Shown: one piece after another, positions 1 to 8,859 of the stretch
Layout of the letters: each line of letters begins with the position of its first letter
Numbering within the stretch: the first letter of the stretch is position 1
DNA from: a virus
Strand: one strand, 5' to 3'
DNA: 45,555 nucleotides
Virus record (IMG/VR): IMGVR_UViG_3300042475_003821
Span: 1-45,555 of that record
Notes under the pieces: model-generated
What the model was told of the DNA's origin: nothing
Seen by the model: only the letters and a program-made list of their open reading frames with translations
Databases searched by the model: none
Made by a program: the position numbers and the translations under genes

Positions 1-3000
1 TTGTCAAAGACATAAAATTGATTTTCTGTTGCTTTTCTGAAGAAACCAGCGTGAGTATTTGTCGCGCCATTAGTATAATGTCCAACAAAACCAATATCCT
101 CTGCGTCACCAGTACTATTTGCTGACAACAAAATTATAGAGTCATTAACTGACAAGCTGCTGACATTGATCGTCGTTGCATTACCTTGAATAACAAGATT
201 ACCAGAAATTGTCAAGTCTCCGCTGATAGATCCACCAGAAGTCGACAATTTAGTGTTTGCTGCACCGTAAGCATCATTTGCTGTTGCTCGAGCAGTATTG
301 GCTTGATCGCGCGCAGAGTTTGCTTGCCCATATCCAGAATTCGCTGTATCACGAGCAGTGTTCGCTTGACCATATGCACCATTTGCGGTATTGCGAGCAG
401 TATTTGCCTGATCTCTAGCGGTATTTGCTTGACCATAAGCATCATTGGCTGTATCACGAGCAGTATTCGCTTGTCCATACGCACCATTGGCTGTATCTCT
501 AGCAGTATTGGCTTGTCCATACGAATCATTAGCAGTGTTGCGAGCAGTATTTGCCTGGCTATATGAGTCGTTTGCAGTATTGCGAGCGGTATTCGCTTGA
601 GCATATGAATCATTAGCTGTTGTTCGAGCAGTATTCGCTTGGTCTCTGGCAGTATTTGCTTGATCATAAGCATTCAATGCATTGGTGTTGGCGGTATTTG
701 CTTGACCATAAGAAGCATTTGCTACATCGCGAGCAGTGTTTGCTTGTCCATAAGAATCATTTGCAGTACTACGTGCAGTGTTTGCTTGATCGTAAGCAGC
801 ATTGGCTTGATCGTAAGCAGCACCACCAGTTGCCGTGAATGCAATGTTTGCATTCCCAGCACTATTTGTTACTGATACGGTAATCGTGGAGGTATTAACA
901 AAGTTGATTTTCTGAGTTGTGACATCAGAAGCACTGTTTGCGTAAACAGTTACTTGTGCGTTATTTGCTGCATTGTAAGCACTGTTTGCAGTGTCACGAG
1001 CAGTATTTGCTTGGTCGTATGCTCCATTAGCAGTATCGCGTGCGGTATTAGCCTGATCTCTAGCAGTGTTCGCCTGTCCATAAGAATCATTTGCAGTTGT
1101 ACGAGCAACGTTCGCTTGATCTCTGGCGGCAGTTGCTTGAGTGCTTCCAGTGTTTGCCTGTCCATAAGATGCATTGGCAACGTCGCGAGCCGTATTCGCT
1201 TGATCTCTAGCGGCATTCGCTTGCCCATAAGATGCATTAGCTGCGTCACGTGCAGTATTTGCTTGATCGTATACGATGTTTGCATGAGCATAAGCACCAT
1301 TTGCTTGACCGTATGCTCCATTCGCAGTATCTCTGGCAGTATTCGCCTGATCTCTGGCAGCATTGGCTTGATTATATGACTCGAATGCAGCAACTAGATT
1401 TCCACTTCCATCAATTTCAATTCCAGAAACAACAAGAACTGGACCATTTGCAGTTAGAACTGCATCACCAAGATAGATAGAACTGTTTGAAAGATAAAGA
1501 TCATTGAATCTTTTATCAGCTGTACCAATGTCGTAAGTTACATTTAGATTTGGAACAATGTTCTGTGTGATTAATGACGCAGCGACATTTAATGTTCCTG
1601 TCATCGTATCGCCAGATTTCAATACTCTGGTATTTGCATCATCATATGCAGCATTTGCTTGACCATAAGATGCATTGGCAATATCTCGAGCTGTATTGGC
1701 TTGAGCGTATGCATTCTCACCAATAACAGTAGCACTATTCGCCTGATCTCTAGCAGTATTTGCTTGATCTCTGGAAGTATTGGCTTGGTTTCTAGCAGTA
1801 TTTGCTTGATCATAAACTGTATTCGTCAATGAATAAACGTTACTGCTCCAAATAGTGTCTCCATTACCATCTGTTTCAAGCACTTGACCAGCAACACCAC
1901 CTGTTGGCGGTAGATTAAATGTGTAATTTGCTAGAGCACCAGAGGCATCAACAGTTACTGTATTTGCACCAGCAAGGAATTTAAACTTCGTACCAGTGAC
2001 TTCATTTGTTAGAATGTTACCTTGACTTGCATCAATTGCAGTGCCAGTACCATTAGCGCGAATAACTTTTGCTTCAACAGTATTGCTTAATTGCAACGTA
2101 CCATTGGAACGCATAATAGCATTTCGTGTAGTATTTCCATACCACGCGAAACCAGTTTGACCGTTATTTTCGTCTGTGCCACTCCAAATAAAGTTTGTTT
2201 CAACGCCAATTGCATAGTTTGGGTGACCTGCTTCGTTAAAGTCATAAAGACGAACACGTTCACCATTAAAGTTTGTGGTGCTTGGTGCTTGAAGAGTTGT
2301 TTTGCTGCTCAAGAATCCAACAGCTGTTACATTTGACTGTACATTTAGTGCACCAGTCATTGTATCGCCAGCCTTCAACACTCGAGTATTGGCGTCGCCA
2401 TATGCTGCGTTTGCTTGATCGTATGCGCCGTTTGCTGTGTCTCGCGCAGTATTTGCCTGATTACGAGCAGTATTCGCTTGATCGTAAACAATATTTGCAT
2501 GAGCATATGCGCCGTTAGCCTGACCATACGCACCATTTGCTTGGTCGTATGCTCCATTAGCAGTATCGCGTGCGGTGTTTGCTTGGTCTCTAGCAGTGTT
2601 CGCTTGACCATATGAATCATTAGCAGTCGTACGAGCAACGTTCGCTTGATCTCGAGCTATATCTGCTTGTCCTTTGGCGGTACTCGCATTAGTGTTAGCC
2701 GTATTTGCTTGATTGCGAGCGGCATTTGCTTGATCATAAACTGTGGCAACATTTGTGTTAACATTGACAATTGTTGCGTTTATTTGATTAAGAGCAGTAT
2801 TTGTTGCAACAGTGGCTGCTCTTAACGAATCGAAGTAGATAACTCCATCACCGTCAGACCAACCCCAATACCCAATTCCAACTTCAGACCAAACTAGAGC
2901 TGAATTTTGATTTGATCCGCGATTTACCGTAATGAACGCATTTAATGATGGTGCGCCGACCACGTTCGCATTTAGAACAATTTCATTATCTTCAACGAGA

Positions 3001-3389
3001 AGAGTTTCAACATTAAGTGTGGTGCTATTTCCTAAAACTTCTAAATTTCCAGAAATTACAAGATTTCCACTGATTGTTCCACCAGAACTTGAAAGTTTTG
3101 TATTTGCTGTATTGTACGCATCGTTGGCGGTTGTTCGAGCAGTATTTGCCTGGTCTCTGGCAGTATTGGCTTGATCTCGAGCACTGTTGGCTTGATCGTA
3201 GGCTGCATTAGCACCACCATATGCAGAAATAAGAGCAGACTCTCTAGCCAGAGGAAATCCACCAGAAGTAACACCATCCTGAACAACGATAGTGTCTTTA
3301 TCCATATCAATGAAGATTTCACCAACAGCACCAGTTGTATTGGCAATATTTGCTGTATCGTATCTTCTAAATTGTAATGTTGTTGGCAT
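1..3389 (-). CDS. QAN-repeat fibre-like virion protein (3' end outside window)
   Basis: The reading frame opens at the ATG at 3389 (MPTTLQFRRYDTANIANTTG) and stays open to the left edge, so at least 1,129 residues are present and the C-terminus is missing. The N-terminus (about residues 1-45) looks like a short attachment domain. The rest alternates tracts of a roughly 7-residue unit (AYDQANT, ARDQANT, ARTTANDAYGQ) with small globular modules. These include 'SGDTMTG' modules, a 'KINFVNTSTITVSV' module and a 'DIGFVGHY' module close to the left edge. The Ala/Gln/Asn periodicity suggests a long coiled-coil or fibrous rod, as in fibre proteins of marine T4-like phages. A perfect late promoter octamer lies 38 bases upstream. 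The role as a tail or baseplate fibre is inferred; no enzymatic motif is visible. Confidence 0.85.
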   Translation of the reverse strand, partial: MPTTLQFRRYDTANIANTTGAVGEIFIDMDKDTIVVQDGVTSGGFPLARESALISAYGGANAAYDQANSARDQANTARDQANTARTTANDAYNTANTKLSSSGGTISGNLVISGNLEVLGNSTTLNVETLLVEDNEIVLNANVVGAPSLNAFITVNRGSNQNSALVWSEVGIGYWGWSDGDGVIYFDSLRAATVATNTALNQINATIVNVNTNVATVYDQANAARNQANTANTNASTAKGQADIARDQANVARTTANDSYGQANTARDQANTARDTANGAYDQANGAYGQANGAYAHANIVYDQANTARNQANTARDTANGAYDQANAAYGDANTRVLKAGDTMTGALNVQSNVTAVGFLSSKTTLQAPSTTNFNGERVRLYDFNEAGHPNYAIGVETNFIWSGTDENNGQTGFAWYGNTTRNAIMRSNGTLQLSNTVEAKVIRANGTGTAIDASQGNILTNEVTGTKFKFLAGANTVTVDASGALANYTFNLPPTGGVAGQVLETDGNGDTIWSSNVYSLTNTVYDQANTARNQANTSRDQANTARDQANSATVIGENAYAQANTARDIANASYGQANAAYDDANTRVLKSGDTMTGTLNVAASLITQNIVPNLNVTYDIGTADKRFNDLYLSNSSIYLGDAVLTANGPVLVVSGIEIDGSGNLVAAFESYNQANAARDQANTARDTANGAYGQANGAYAHANIVYDQANTARDAANASYGQANAARDQANTARDVANASYGQANTGSTQATAARDQANVARTTANDSYGQANTARDQANTARDTANGAYDQANTARDTANSAYNAANNAQVTVYANSASDVTTQKINFVNTSTITVSVTNSAGNANIAFTATGGAAYDQANAAYDQANTARSTANDSYGQANTARDVANASYGQANTANTNALNAYDQANTARDQANTARTTANDSYAQANTARNTANDSYSQANTARNTANDSYGQANTARDTANGAYGQANTARDTANDAYGQANTARDQANTARNTANGAYGQANTARDTANSGYGQANSARDQANTARATANDAYGAANTKLSTSGGSISGDLTISGNLVIQGNATTINVSSLSVNDSIILLSANSTGDAEDIGFVGHYTNGATNTHAGFFRKATENQFYVFD
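247..829 (-). repeat. QAN heptad-like coding repeat tract
   Basis: This is a near-continuous DNA repeat of about 21-42 bases. It reads on the plus strand as variants of 'gcagtatttgcttgatc' and encodes AYGQANTARDTAN-type units on the minus strand. Further tracts in the same gene lie at about 957-1383, 1628-1820, 2388-2755 and 3098-3215. The repeats are degenerate at third positions, so they are maintained as protein rather than as identical DNA. Confidence 0.85.
957..1383 (-). repeat. QAN coding repeat tract with shared variant units
   Basis: Same repeat class as at 247-829. It contains unusual variant units, 'AHANIVY' and 'TGSTQATAARD', that also occur in the QAN gene at 15761-17185. This suggests exchange of repeat blocks between the paralogous genes. 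Confidence 0.8.
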
Positions 3390-3426
3390 TTAGAGTACTC
3401 TTAAATTCTAGTTTTAATCAACGATA

Positions 3427-3434
3427 TATTTATA
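3427..3434 (-). promoter_or_regulatory. T4-type late promoter for the leftmost QAN gene
   Basis: The minus strand reads TATAAATA, an exact match to the T4 late promoter octamer recognised by gp55. It lies in the 59-base gap between two QAN genes, 38 bases upstream of the ATG at 3389. Transcription starting 5-8 bases downstream would give a leader of about 30 bases that includes an AAGAG ribosome-binding stretch. Confidence 0.75.
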
Positions 3435-3448
3435 AAATCCTATAAGAC

Positions 3449-6058
3449 CTATGCATTTAGATCTGTCGGTATGAGGTAGAGAACTTCCATCAGATCGTAT
3501 GTGTCGATACCAGTCATGAGATCTGTTGGGAGAACTTCTGGGTCGAATCCAGAATCATTAATTAACAATGATCTGAAGTATCTAATTCTTGTCGTAATGT
3601 CGGTTGCTGCAAATCGAAGACGAACATTACCGTTATTTACATCCGATGTGAATACGCCAACTGGTGCACCAATAGAAACGTTTCCATACTGTAACATGTT
3701 TGTGACATTTCCTGCATGAAGCAGAGCGATCTCGCAAGTCAAATAACCCACAGAGCTGGAGACTTGAATTTGATACTTACCGCTTCGGAAGGCTGTAGTT
3801 GACCACGAATCTACAGTTTCGGTAGAGGTTGAAGTCGTATTATAAGAATAATCTTGAACACCACCGATAGAGGTGAATGATATATTTGCGTTTCCACTAC
3901 TATTCTGAACACTTACAGTTACAGTTGATGTATTGACAAAATTTAGATTTTGAGTGGTTATTCCTGAAGCATTGTTCTGGAATACCGTTATTTTAGCATT
4001 ATTGGCTGCATCATAAGCGGCATTGGCTTGAGCATAAGCATTTAATGCATTAGTGTTTGCTGTATTTGCTGCGCCATAAGAATCATTCGCCGTTGTTCTG
4101 GCGGTATTCGCTTGATCGCGAGCTGTGTTCGCTTGATTTCTGGCATTATTTGCCTGATCGTATGCATTTGCTGCTTGAGCAGTTACATTCAACCCAGCAG
4201 TTGTTGAGAAAGTTCCAGCATATATTGTATTAACGCCACTAATATCACCACTTGCTCCTGTTGTGGTAATATTACCAGTAACAATCAAGCCACCTGAACT
4301 GATGTTCAATTGACCTGTCATTGTATCGCCAGATTTTAAGACTCGAGTATTAGAATCTGCGTAGGCTGAATTTGCTTGATTTCTGGCGGTATTGGCTTGA
4401 TCTCTAGCGGTGTTCGCTTGGTCTCTAGCAGAATTGGCTTGTCCATATGCATCGTTGGCAGTTGTTCTCGCCGTGTTTGCTTGATTGAACGCAAGAGTTA
4501 AGTTGGCTTGAGTAGCAACGACGTTTCCAACTAAAAGAATACTATTTGCAGCGATATTTGCTCGAAGTGTTGCAAGCGTGGTGTTTGCAAAATCAACTAC
4601 GTTATTTTGATGACCTGAATCTGGCAAATTATCGAACAAATACCAAGTACCATCTCCAGCATCACGAACAAGACCAGTATGAGTTACTGATGGACCACTG
4701 TTTTTCGCACCAATAAATCCTATGTCAACAACATCGCTAAGAGTATTATTTGCGCCGAGATAAATTAATGCATCATCAACAACAAATGTTGAAACATTAA
4801 TATATGATGTGTTGCCACTAACAAATAAATTTCCACTGATATTCAATGAACCATTAATGGTTCCACCAGAAATATTAAGTTTTAAATTGGCTGTATCATA
4901 AGCATTATTTGCTTGTAGATATGCGCTGTTGGAAGTGTTTCTAGCGGTATTCGCTTGATCATATGCATCGTTTGCAGTAGTGCGCGCAACGTTGGCTTGA
5001 CCATATGCGCCGTTCGCGATATCTAGTGCAGTGTTTGCTTTATCGTATGCGGCATTTGCAATTGTCGATACAGTTGATACCGTATTTGAGATTGCATTAG
5101 TTAATTCGGTTGTAAAGGCTGTAGTTTGTACTGTTGTGTCTGGAAATGTTAATGTACCATCTGCACCAAATGTCCAGTTTTGTGATGCTCCTCCAGTATT
5201 GGCTCTAATTTGAACATATGTATTAGCGTATAACTCAGCAGACACCGCTCCCATAAACAATGCAGTAGAATCATTATCAGTAGTTGTTAGATATGCGGTG
5301 TTGGCTCCGAAAGTAGTAAGGTCTAGTTTAGAATTTCCTAATCCACTAATTGGTCCTGTAATTGTACCACCAGATAAACTTAATTTAGTGTTTGCTGTCG
5401 CATAAGCCGCATTAGCAGTTGCATATCCAGCATTCGCTTGACTGTATGCATCATTGGCTTGATTGTAAGCACTATTTGCTTGAGAGTATGCTCCATTAGC
5501 CTGAGCATATGCACCATTGGCTTGAGCATATGCACCATTAGCCTGATTATATGCTCCGTTTGCTTGCGAGTAAGCACCATTTGCTTGGGCATATGCTCCG
5601 TTGGCTTGACTATATGCGCCATTAGCAACATTAAGTGCTGTATTTGCTTGGTCTCTTGCCGCATTTGCTTGATCATACGCATCACCAGCAGCAGCACCAG
5701 TGACTGCAAACGAAATATTTGCATTTCCGTTTGTATTTGCAACTGTGACAAGAATCGACGATGTGTTTACAAAATTAATATTTTGTGTGGTTGCGTTGGC
5801 TGCACCACTATTTGCATACACCGTGACTTTGGCGCTATTTGCCGCATTGTATGCAGCGTTGGCTTGTCCATAAGCACTATTCGCAGTAGATCTAGCAATG
5901 TTTGCTTGATCGTATGCAGGTCCTGTGCCAGCACCACCAACTGTTGAGATTTTAACAGTAGAACCTGCAGGTGGATTGACAGTTATGGCAGCACCAGAAC
6001 CTCTGTCTGTTGCTGGTTGGAATGATGTATTACTATTTGATCCAACCGTTACCTTCAT
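3449..6058 (-). CDS. QAN-repeat fibre-like virion protein
   Basis: This 869-residue protein starts MKVTVGSNSNTSFQPATDRG. It has two copies of the 'LNFVNTSxxxVxV..GNANISF' module (after the first about 65 and about 685 residues). Between them are several QAN tracts and two 'GGTI.G' modules, one followed by a 'DIGFIGAKNSGPSVTHTGL' domain also seen in the leftmost gene. The last about 130 residues are non-repetitive (YSYNTTSTSTETVDSW... to LYLIPTDLNA). They may be a receptor-facing tip or trimerisation domain; this is inferred. The repeats favour a coiled-coil rod. The gene lies downstream of the small Ig-like protein with a 4-base gap and ends just before a late promoter. Specific function is not known. 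Confidence 0.85.
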   Translation of the reverse strand: MKVTVGSNSNTSFQPATDRGSGAAITVNPPAGSTVKISTVGGAGTGPAYDQANIARSTANSAYGQANAAYNAANSAKVTVYANSGAANATTQNINFVNTSSILVTVANTNGNANISFAVTGAAAGDAYDQANAARDQANTALNVANGAYSQANGAYAQANGAYSQANGAYNQANGAYAQANGAYAQANGAYSQANSAYNQANDAYSQANAGYATANAAYATANTKLSLSGGTITGPISGLGNSKLDLTTFGANTAYLTTTDNDSTALFMGAVSAELYANTYVQIRANTGGASQNWTFGADGTLTFPDTTVQTTAFTTELTNAISNTVSTVSTIANAAYDKANTALDIANGAYGQANVARTTANDAYDQANTARNTSNSAYLQANNAYDTANLKLNISGGTINGSLNISGNLFVSGNTSYINVSTFVVDDALIYLGANNTLSDVVDIGFIGAKNSGPSVTHTGLVRDAGDGTWYLFDNLPDSGHQNNVVDFANTTLATLRANIAANSILLVGNVVATQANLTLAFNQANTARTTANDAYGQANSARDQANTARDQANTARNQANSAYADSNTRVLKSGDTMTGQLNISSGGLIVTGNITTTGASGDISGVNTIYAGTFSTTAGLNVTAQAANAYDQANNARNQANTARDQANTARTTANDSYGAANTANTNALNAYAQANAAYDAANNAKITVFQNNASGITTQNLNFVNTSTVTVSVQNSSGNANISFTSIGGVQDYSYNTTSTSTETVDSWSTTAFRSGKYQIQVSSSVGYLTCEIALLHAGNVTNMLQYGNVSIGAPVGVFTSDVNNGNVRLRFAATDITTRIRYFRSLLINDSGFDPEVLPTDLMTGIDTYDLMEVLYLIPTDLNA
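5395..5690 (-). repeat. QAN coding repeat tract, 'AYxQANG' variant
   Basis: At least nine consecutive units of the form AYSQANG/AYAQANG/AYNQANG are encoded on the minus strand. It is the most uniform tract in the window; the DNA alternates 'gcatatgcaccattggcttga' variants. Confidence 0.85.
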
Positions 6059-6062
6059 TTCT

Positions 6063-6401
6063 TTATGACTTTGTTACTTGTGGGTAGACAGTAATGACTC
6101 CTTCAATCACACGTGTAACAACATTTGATGTGTCTACCATTCTAACGTCATAAAGATATCTGCCAGCTTTAATGTTTGCTGTAGTTGCTGCATTCATAGA
6201 TAATGCAACGTTTCCGTTTGCGGCGTCTGTAGTTGCCACGGTTAAATTCGCAGCAACTTTATTTGAATAATATGATTTACGAATAGATGATGAGAATGAA
6301 TATCCAGCAACATTAATTTTTGTGCCGTCGTCATTTGCAATATCTATCGTGTAGGAAAATGTAGATCCTTGATCGCAAAATAATTCTACTTGACTTGCCA
6401 T
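6063..6401 (-). CDS. Small Ig-like virion accessory protein
   Basis: This 112-residue protein starts MASQVELFCDQGSTFSYTID with AGGA upstream of the ATG. The pattern of beta strands (GSTFSYTIDI, INVAGYSFSSSIRKSY, KAGRYLYDVRMVD, TRVIEGVITVYP) resembles the N-terminal immunoglobulin-like domain of phage baseplate or receptor-binding accessory proteins (BppU-N type). It sits immediately upstream of a QAN fibre gene, so it may help attach or cap that fibre. The fold assignment comes from reading the sequence pattern and is moderately certain; the role is inferred from context. Confidence 0.7.
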   Translation of the reverse strand: MASQVELFCDQGSTFSYTIDIANDDGTKINVAGYSFSSSIRKSYYSNKVAANLTVATTDAANGNVALSMNAATTANIKAGRYLYDVRMVDTSNVVTRVIEGVITVYPQVTKS

Positions 6402-6417
6402 GCTATTTTCCTATTCT

Positions 6418-7104
6418 TTACTTTGGTGTCAACAAAACTAAATGACAAGAGTTTGCAGTAGAAAATGTGCAATTTCCGTTAACTGAGAATCTATAATAAT
6501 TTTTAAATTTTATAAACTGCGGATTCTTGTCAATAAGAATTTCGCAATAATCAGATTCAGTTGAGGTATTAAACACAATTGTTTCATTTCTTAAAGTAAA
6601 TTCTTCCATGCTAGCATTAAACACTAGAAGAATGCTATTACCTGTTGTAGTGAAAGAAACGTTATCTGCACTCACTTTTTTAACTATCACATTTAAGTTT
6701 GATAGATCGTTGAGAGGCGAATCATTCTGTATTTCTTTTATTCTCTGAATTTTATATAAACATGCATTCTGAGAAGGAATAATCTTACATGGCTTATTCT
6801 CAGTCCAGAATTTTTTATAGGAAACCCAATCATTCGAATTATAATAAGAACCAGAAACGCGATCGTCGGATCCGTCTTGATATTTAATATCAATCTCTCC
6901 AGCCACTAGAAAATAAAAACTATTGGCTAAAAACATTTGAGTAGAGTGGATCTTTGGGTCGATCTTGATACCTTCTAGAAAGTATCGATCAATTTTTCGA
7001 GTATTATAGAGATTTTTATCAATGTCATCGAAATTTAGATTGGTCCCACCACCAGCATGCATTGAATATGAAAATACTTCTTTAAAATCATTTTCAAGGC
7101 TCAT
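6418..7104 (-). CDS. Hypothetical protein in fibre/modification cassette
   Basis: I do not recognise this 228-residue protein. The start at the ATG at 7104 (MSLENDFKEVFSYS) is chosen because the longer frame opens only with TTG, and because this ATG follows a purine-rich AAGAGAAAA stretch and overlaps the glycosyltransferase stop by 11 bases. The middle region (FYFLVAGEIDIKYQDGSDD) and C-terminal half are rich in beta strands, with no transmembrane segment or catalytic motif that I can see. Tight coupling to the glycosyltransferase suggests a shared function, perhaps a small virion or modification-associated protein. A TATAAATA octamer inside the upstream gene could give it separate late expression. 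Confidence 0.75.
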   Translation of the reverse strand: MSLENDFKEVFSYSMHAGGGTNLNFDDIDKNLYNTRKIDRYFLEGIKIDPKIHSTQMFLANSFYFLVAGEIDIKYQDGSDDRVSGSYYNSNDWVSYKKFWTENKPCKIIPSQNACLYKIQRIKEIQNDSPLNDLSNLNVIVKKVSADNVSFTTTGNSILLVFNASMEEFTLRNETIVFNTSTESDYCEILIDKNPQFIKFKNYYRFSVNGNCTFSTANSCHLVLLTPK

Positions 7105-8077
7105 TTTTCTCTTCGTCTTTTGCTGGTTCTGGTGGTTGAGGCAATTCCCAATCAACAGGAATTGTTGGAGGAACGGTTCTGGTGATTGCGCGCTCTTCTA
7201 ATTTTCTATTTATATAATCAACTCCTGTCAATCTTCGATATTCTTCAAGTTTCTCCTCACCTAAAGAGTATATATAATTGATAAATTCCTCCTTCTCTCG
7301 CTTCTTATTGTCAAAGATCTTCGACGGACGAACTGGATCGTTCTCTTGGCGAGTTGTTGATTTCGCAGAATCCAGATAATGATAGCATTGGATCTTTCTC
7401 TGATGATAGATTTTATATCCAGCCAATATGGATGTAAGAGACATATATTGTTCTTCATACTCAAAAAACAATCTAGTGTTGAATCCGACATCTTTAATCC
7501 AGGTAGCAGGTGCGAAAAAGTTACCTGCGATCGTATGGATTCCAGGAACAACAGTATCAGTCGCGGCAATCCAAGGACCATGAACCTTTAGACATAATTC
7601 CTTATCAAATTGCCAATACTTAAAATTCACTGTTATATCACGAGTTAGTGTATGTTTTGTGATATAATTTGAGAAATACTCGAAATTCTTCGTGCCTGTT
7701 GTTAAAATAACTTTAGGGTTATTTGCAAGCCTAGATGCTTGTTGATAGTCCCACAAAAGAGTGTTATCCCAGTCTTTATCAAAGAGCATATGAGAGTCGA
7801 TCTGATAGAAAAACTCTTCATCATAGTGCTGCATGGCGTTGATTGCTCGAGCCCAGACGACTCCATCAGCATATTCTGGGTCTATTCTTTTGTATCGAAT
7901 CGCAGCATTGTCTAGCAACTCTGGTGCTTTTGTCTCTAAACTGTCTTCTTTTTTGGTCTGTTCGAAAACACCATAAACGATCTTATTTCGACCAGACTCA
8001 TTTTGCCTTAATGAGTTCAGAGTTGCTAAAAGAAGTTTATCTCTATATGAAGCAATGCTTACGAAAATAGTTTTCAT
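7094..8077 (-). CDS. GT60-like (PF11397) glycosyltransferase
   Basis: This 327-residue protein matches the family typified by the Skp1 polypeptide N-acetylglucosaminyltransferase, which in eukaryotes transfers GlcNAc to hydroxyproline. It opens with IFVSIASYRDKLLLATLNSL and has GVVWARAIN at about 72-80. The metal/nucleotide-sugar motif Asp-Ser-His is at 94-96 in FFYQIDSHMLF. A second conserved block (IAGNFFAPATW, LFFEYEEQYMS, GYKIYHQRKIQCYHY) is at about 180-237. The Pro/Glu-rich tail is variable. It has no signal peptide or membrane span, so it acts in the cytoplasm of the infected cell. Start and stop overlap both neighbours, placing it in one transcript with a 2OG oxygenase and two related unknown proteins. 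The donor sugar and acceptor cannot be read from sequence; phage adhesins or host glycans are both possible. Confidence 0.85.
   Translation of the reverse strand: MKTIFVSIASYRDKLLLATLNSLRQNESGRNKIVYGVFEQTKKEDSLETKAPELLDNAAIRYKRIDPEYADGVVWARAINAMQHYDEEFFYQIDSHMLFDKDWDNTLLWDYQQASRLANNPKVILTTGTKNFEYFSNYITKHTLTRDITVNFKYWQFDKELCLKVHGPWIAATDTVVPGIHTIAGNFFAPATWIKDVGFNTRLFFEYEEQYMSLTSILAGYKIYHQRKIQCYHYLDSAKSTTRQENDPVRPSKIFDNKKREKEEFINYIYSLGEEKLEEYRRLTGVDYINRKLEERAITRTVPPTIPVDWELPQPPEPAKDEEKNEP
7207..7214 (-). promoter_or_regulatory. Possible internal late promoter inside the glycosyltransferase gene
   Basis: The minus strand reads TATAAATA within the 3' part of the glycosyltransferase coding sequence, about 100 bases upstream of the next gene's ATG at 7104. 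It is an exact late-promoter match, but it also encodes part of the 'DYINRKLE' stretch, so it may be coincidental. Confidence 0.35.
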
Positions 8078-8859
8078 TTATCTCCCATCTCCTTTCGTAA
8101 GGAGAATTTTCTCTTTCCGCAATAAAATTTTCTATAGAAACTCTTAATTTTACCAAAAAACTCATCTTCTTTATAGACATTTTTATAATTATCAACAAGT
8201 CCATAAGAAGCAGTGAATGGGACATTCTTGAGAGGAATGATGTGGAATAGAGGCTCGCCCATCATAATCTTAAACTGACCATATCTCTTTGGTCCAGTTA
8301 AGAAATTAATCGTATGAAATCCGCTACCATAATCAATAACACCTGGAAGGATATGAAAATCATCTAGAATATTGCTATGATAGAATGCAGGCATAATCAT
8401 CATATGGACTCCAGGCTTGCATCGAATATGCCAAGGTGCTTGAATGTTATAGATTTCAGTTTTAGATCCATCGTCGTTTTTAATTGCGCCATCGAAAATA
8501 GTTGGATCGAATCCTCTTAATGGAATTTTAGAGCGAACTCTAGAATCGATTGTTCCATCAAATATCTCTACACCTGCAGAGTTGTACATGAACTCAAAGT
8601 TGGTCCATGCTGGAATGATATATCCTAGACGGGAATAATCTAACATTCCTGGACATTGAGCAAAGGTGTACGATCCATGCTTTTCGACTTGATACTTTTT
8701 AAATTTTGTGTCGACTTCTTTTGCAAGTTTAACTCGAGTTTGTTCATGAGACGCAGCCTGACCCATGAAACAGATAAACTCAATATCGTCTTTTTTTGGA
8801 TGAATGCCATTGTCCAAAATGTCATTATTATCACCCATAAAATACTTAATAAATCTCAT
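8074..8859 (-). CDS. Unknown protein, diverged paralogue of the next upstream gene
   Basis: This 261-residue protein has no function that I can assign. It aligns by eye with its upstream neighbour. CPGMLDYSRLGYIIPAW matches CLPLIDAMSLGFVIPLA in the neighbour, APWHIRCKPGVHMMIMPAF matches NYWVVKTAPGWSSLFIPPI, and GEPLFHIIPLK matches GTPLITVIPIK. Proteins of this type occur in phage and bacterial genomes as a family of unknown function (possibly DUF6065; I am not certain of the number). The C-terminus is basic (KSFYRKFYCGKRKFSLRKE). ATGA overlaps with both neighbours show translational coupling. It lies between an oxygenase and a glycosyltransferase, so a role in the same modification process is a reasonable guess. 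Confidence 0.75.
   Translation of the reverse strand: MRFIKYFMGDNNDILDNGIHPKKDDIEFICFMGQAASHEQTRVKLAKEVDTKFKKYQVEKHGSYTFAQCPGMLDYSRLGYIIPAWTNFEFMYNSAGVEIFDGTIDSRVRSKIPLRGFDPTIFDGAIKNDDGSKTEIYNIQAPWHIRCKPGVHMMIMPAFYHSNILDDFHILPGVIDYGSGFHTINFLTGPKRYGQFKIMMGEPLFHIIPLKNVPFTASYGLVDNYKNVYKEDEFFGKIKSFYRKFYCGKRKFSLRKEMGDK

Noticed and set aside
247-829. Regularly spaced DNA repeats resembling a CRISPR array
   Set aside because: There are no constant repeats with unique spacers. The units are degenerate, run back to back and stay in frame as AYDQANT-type peptide.
186-1480. Plus-strand open frames rich in Cys, Ile and Ser over the QAN region
   Set aside because: They are shadows of the repetitive minus-strand coding sequence, lack ribosome-binding sites and have low-complexity products that follow the repeat periodicity.
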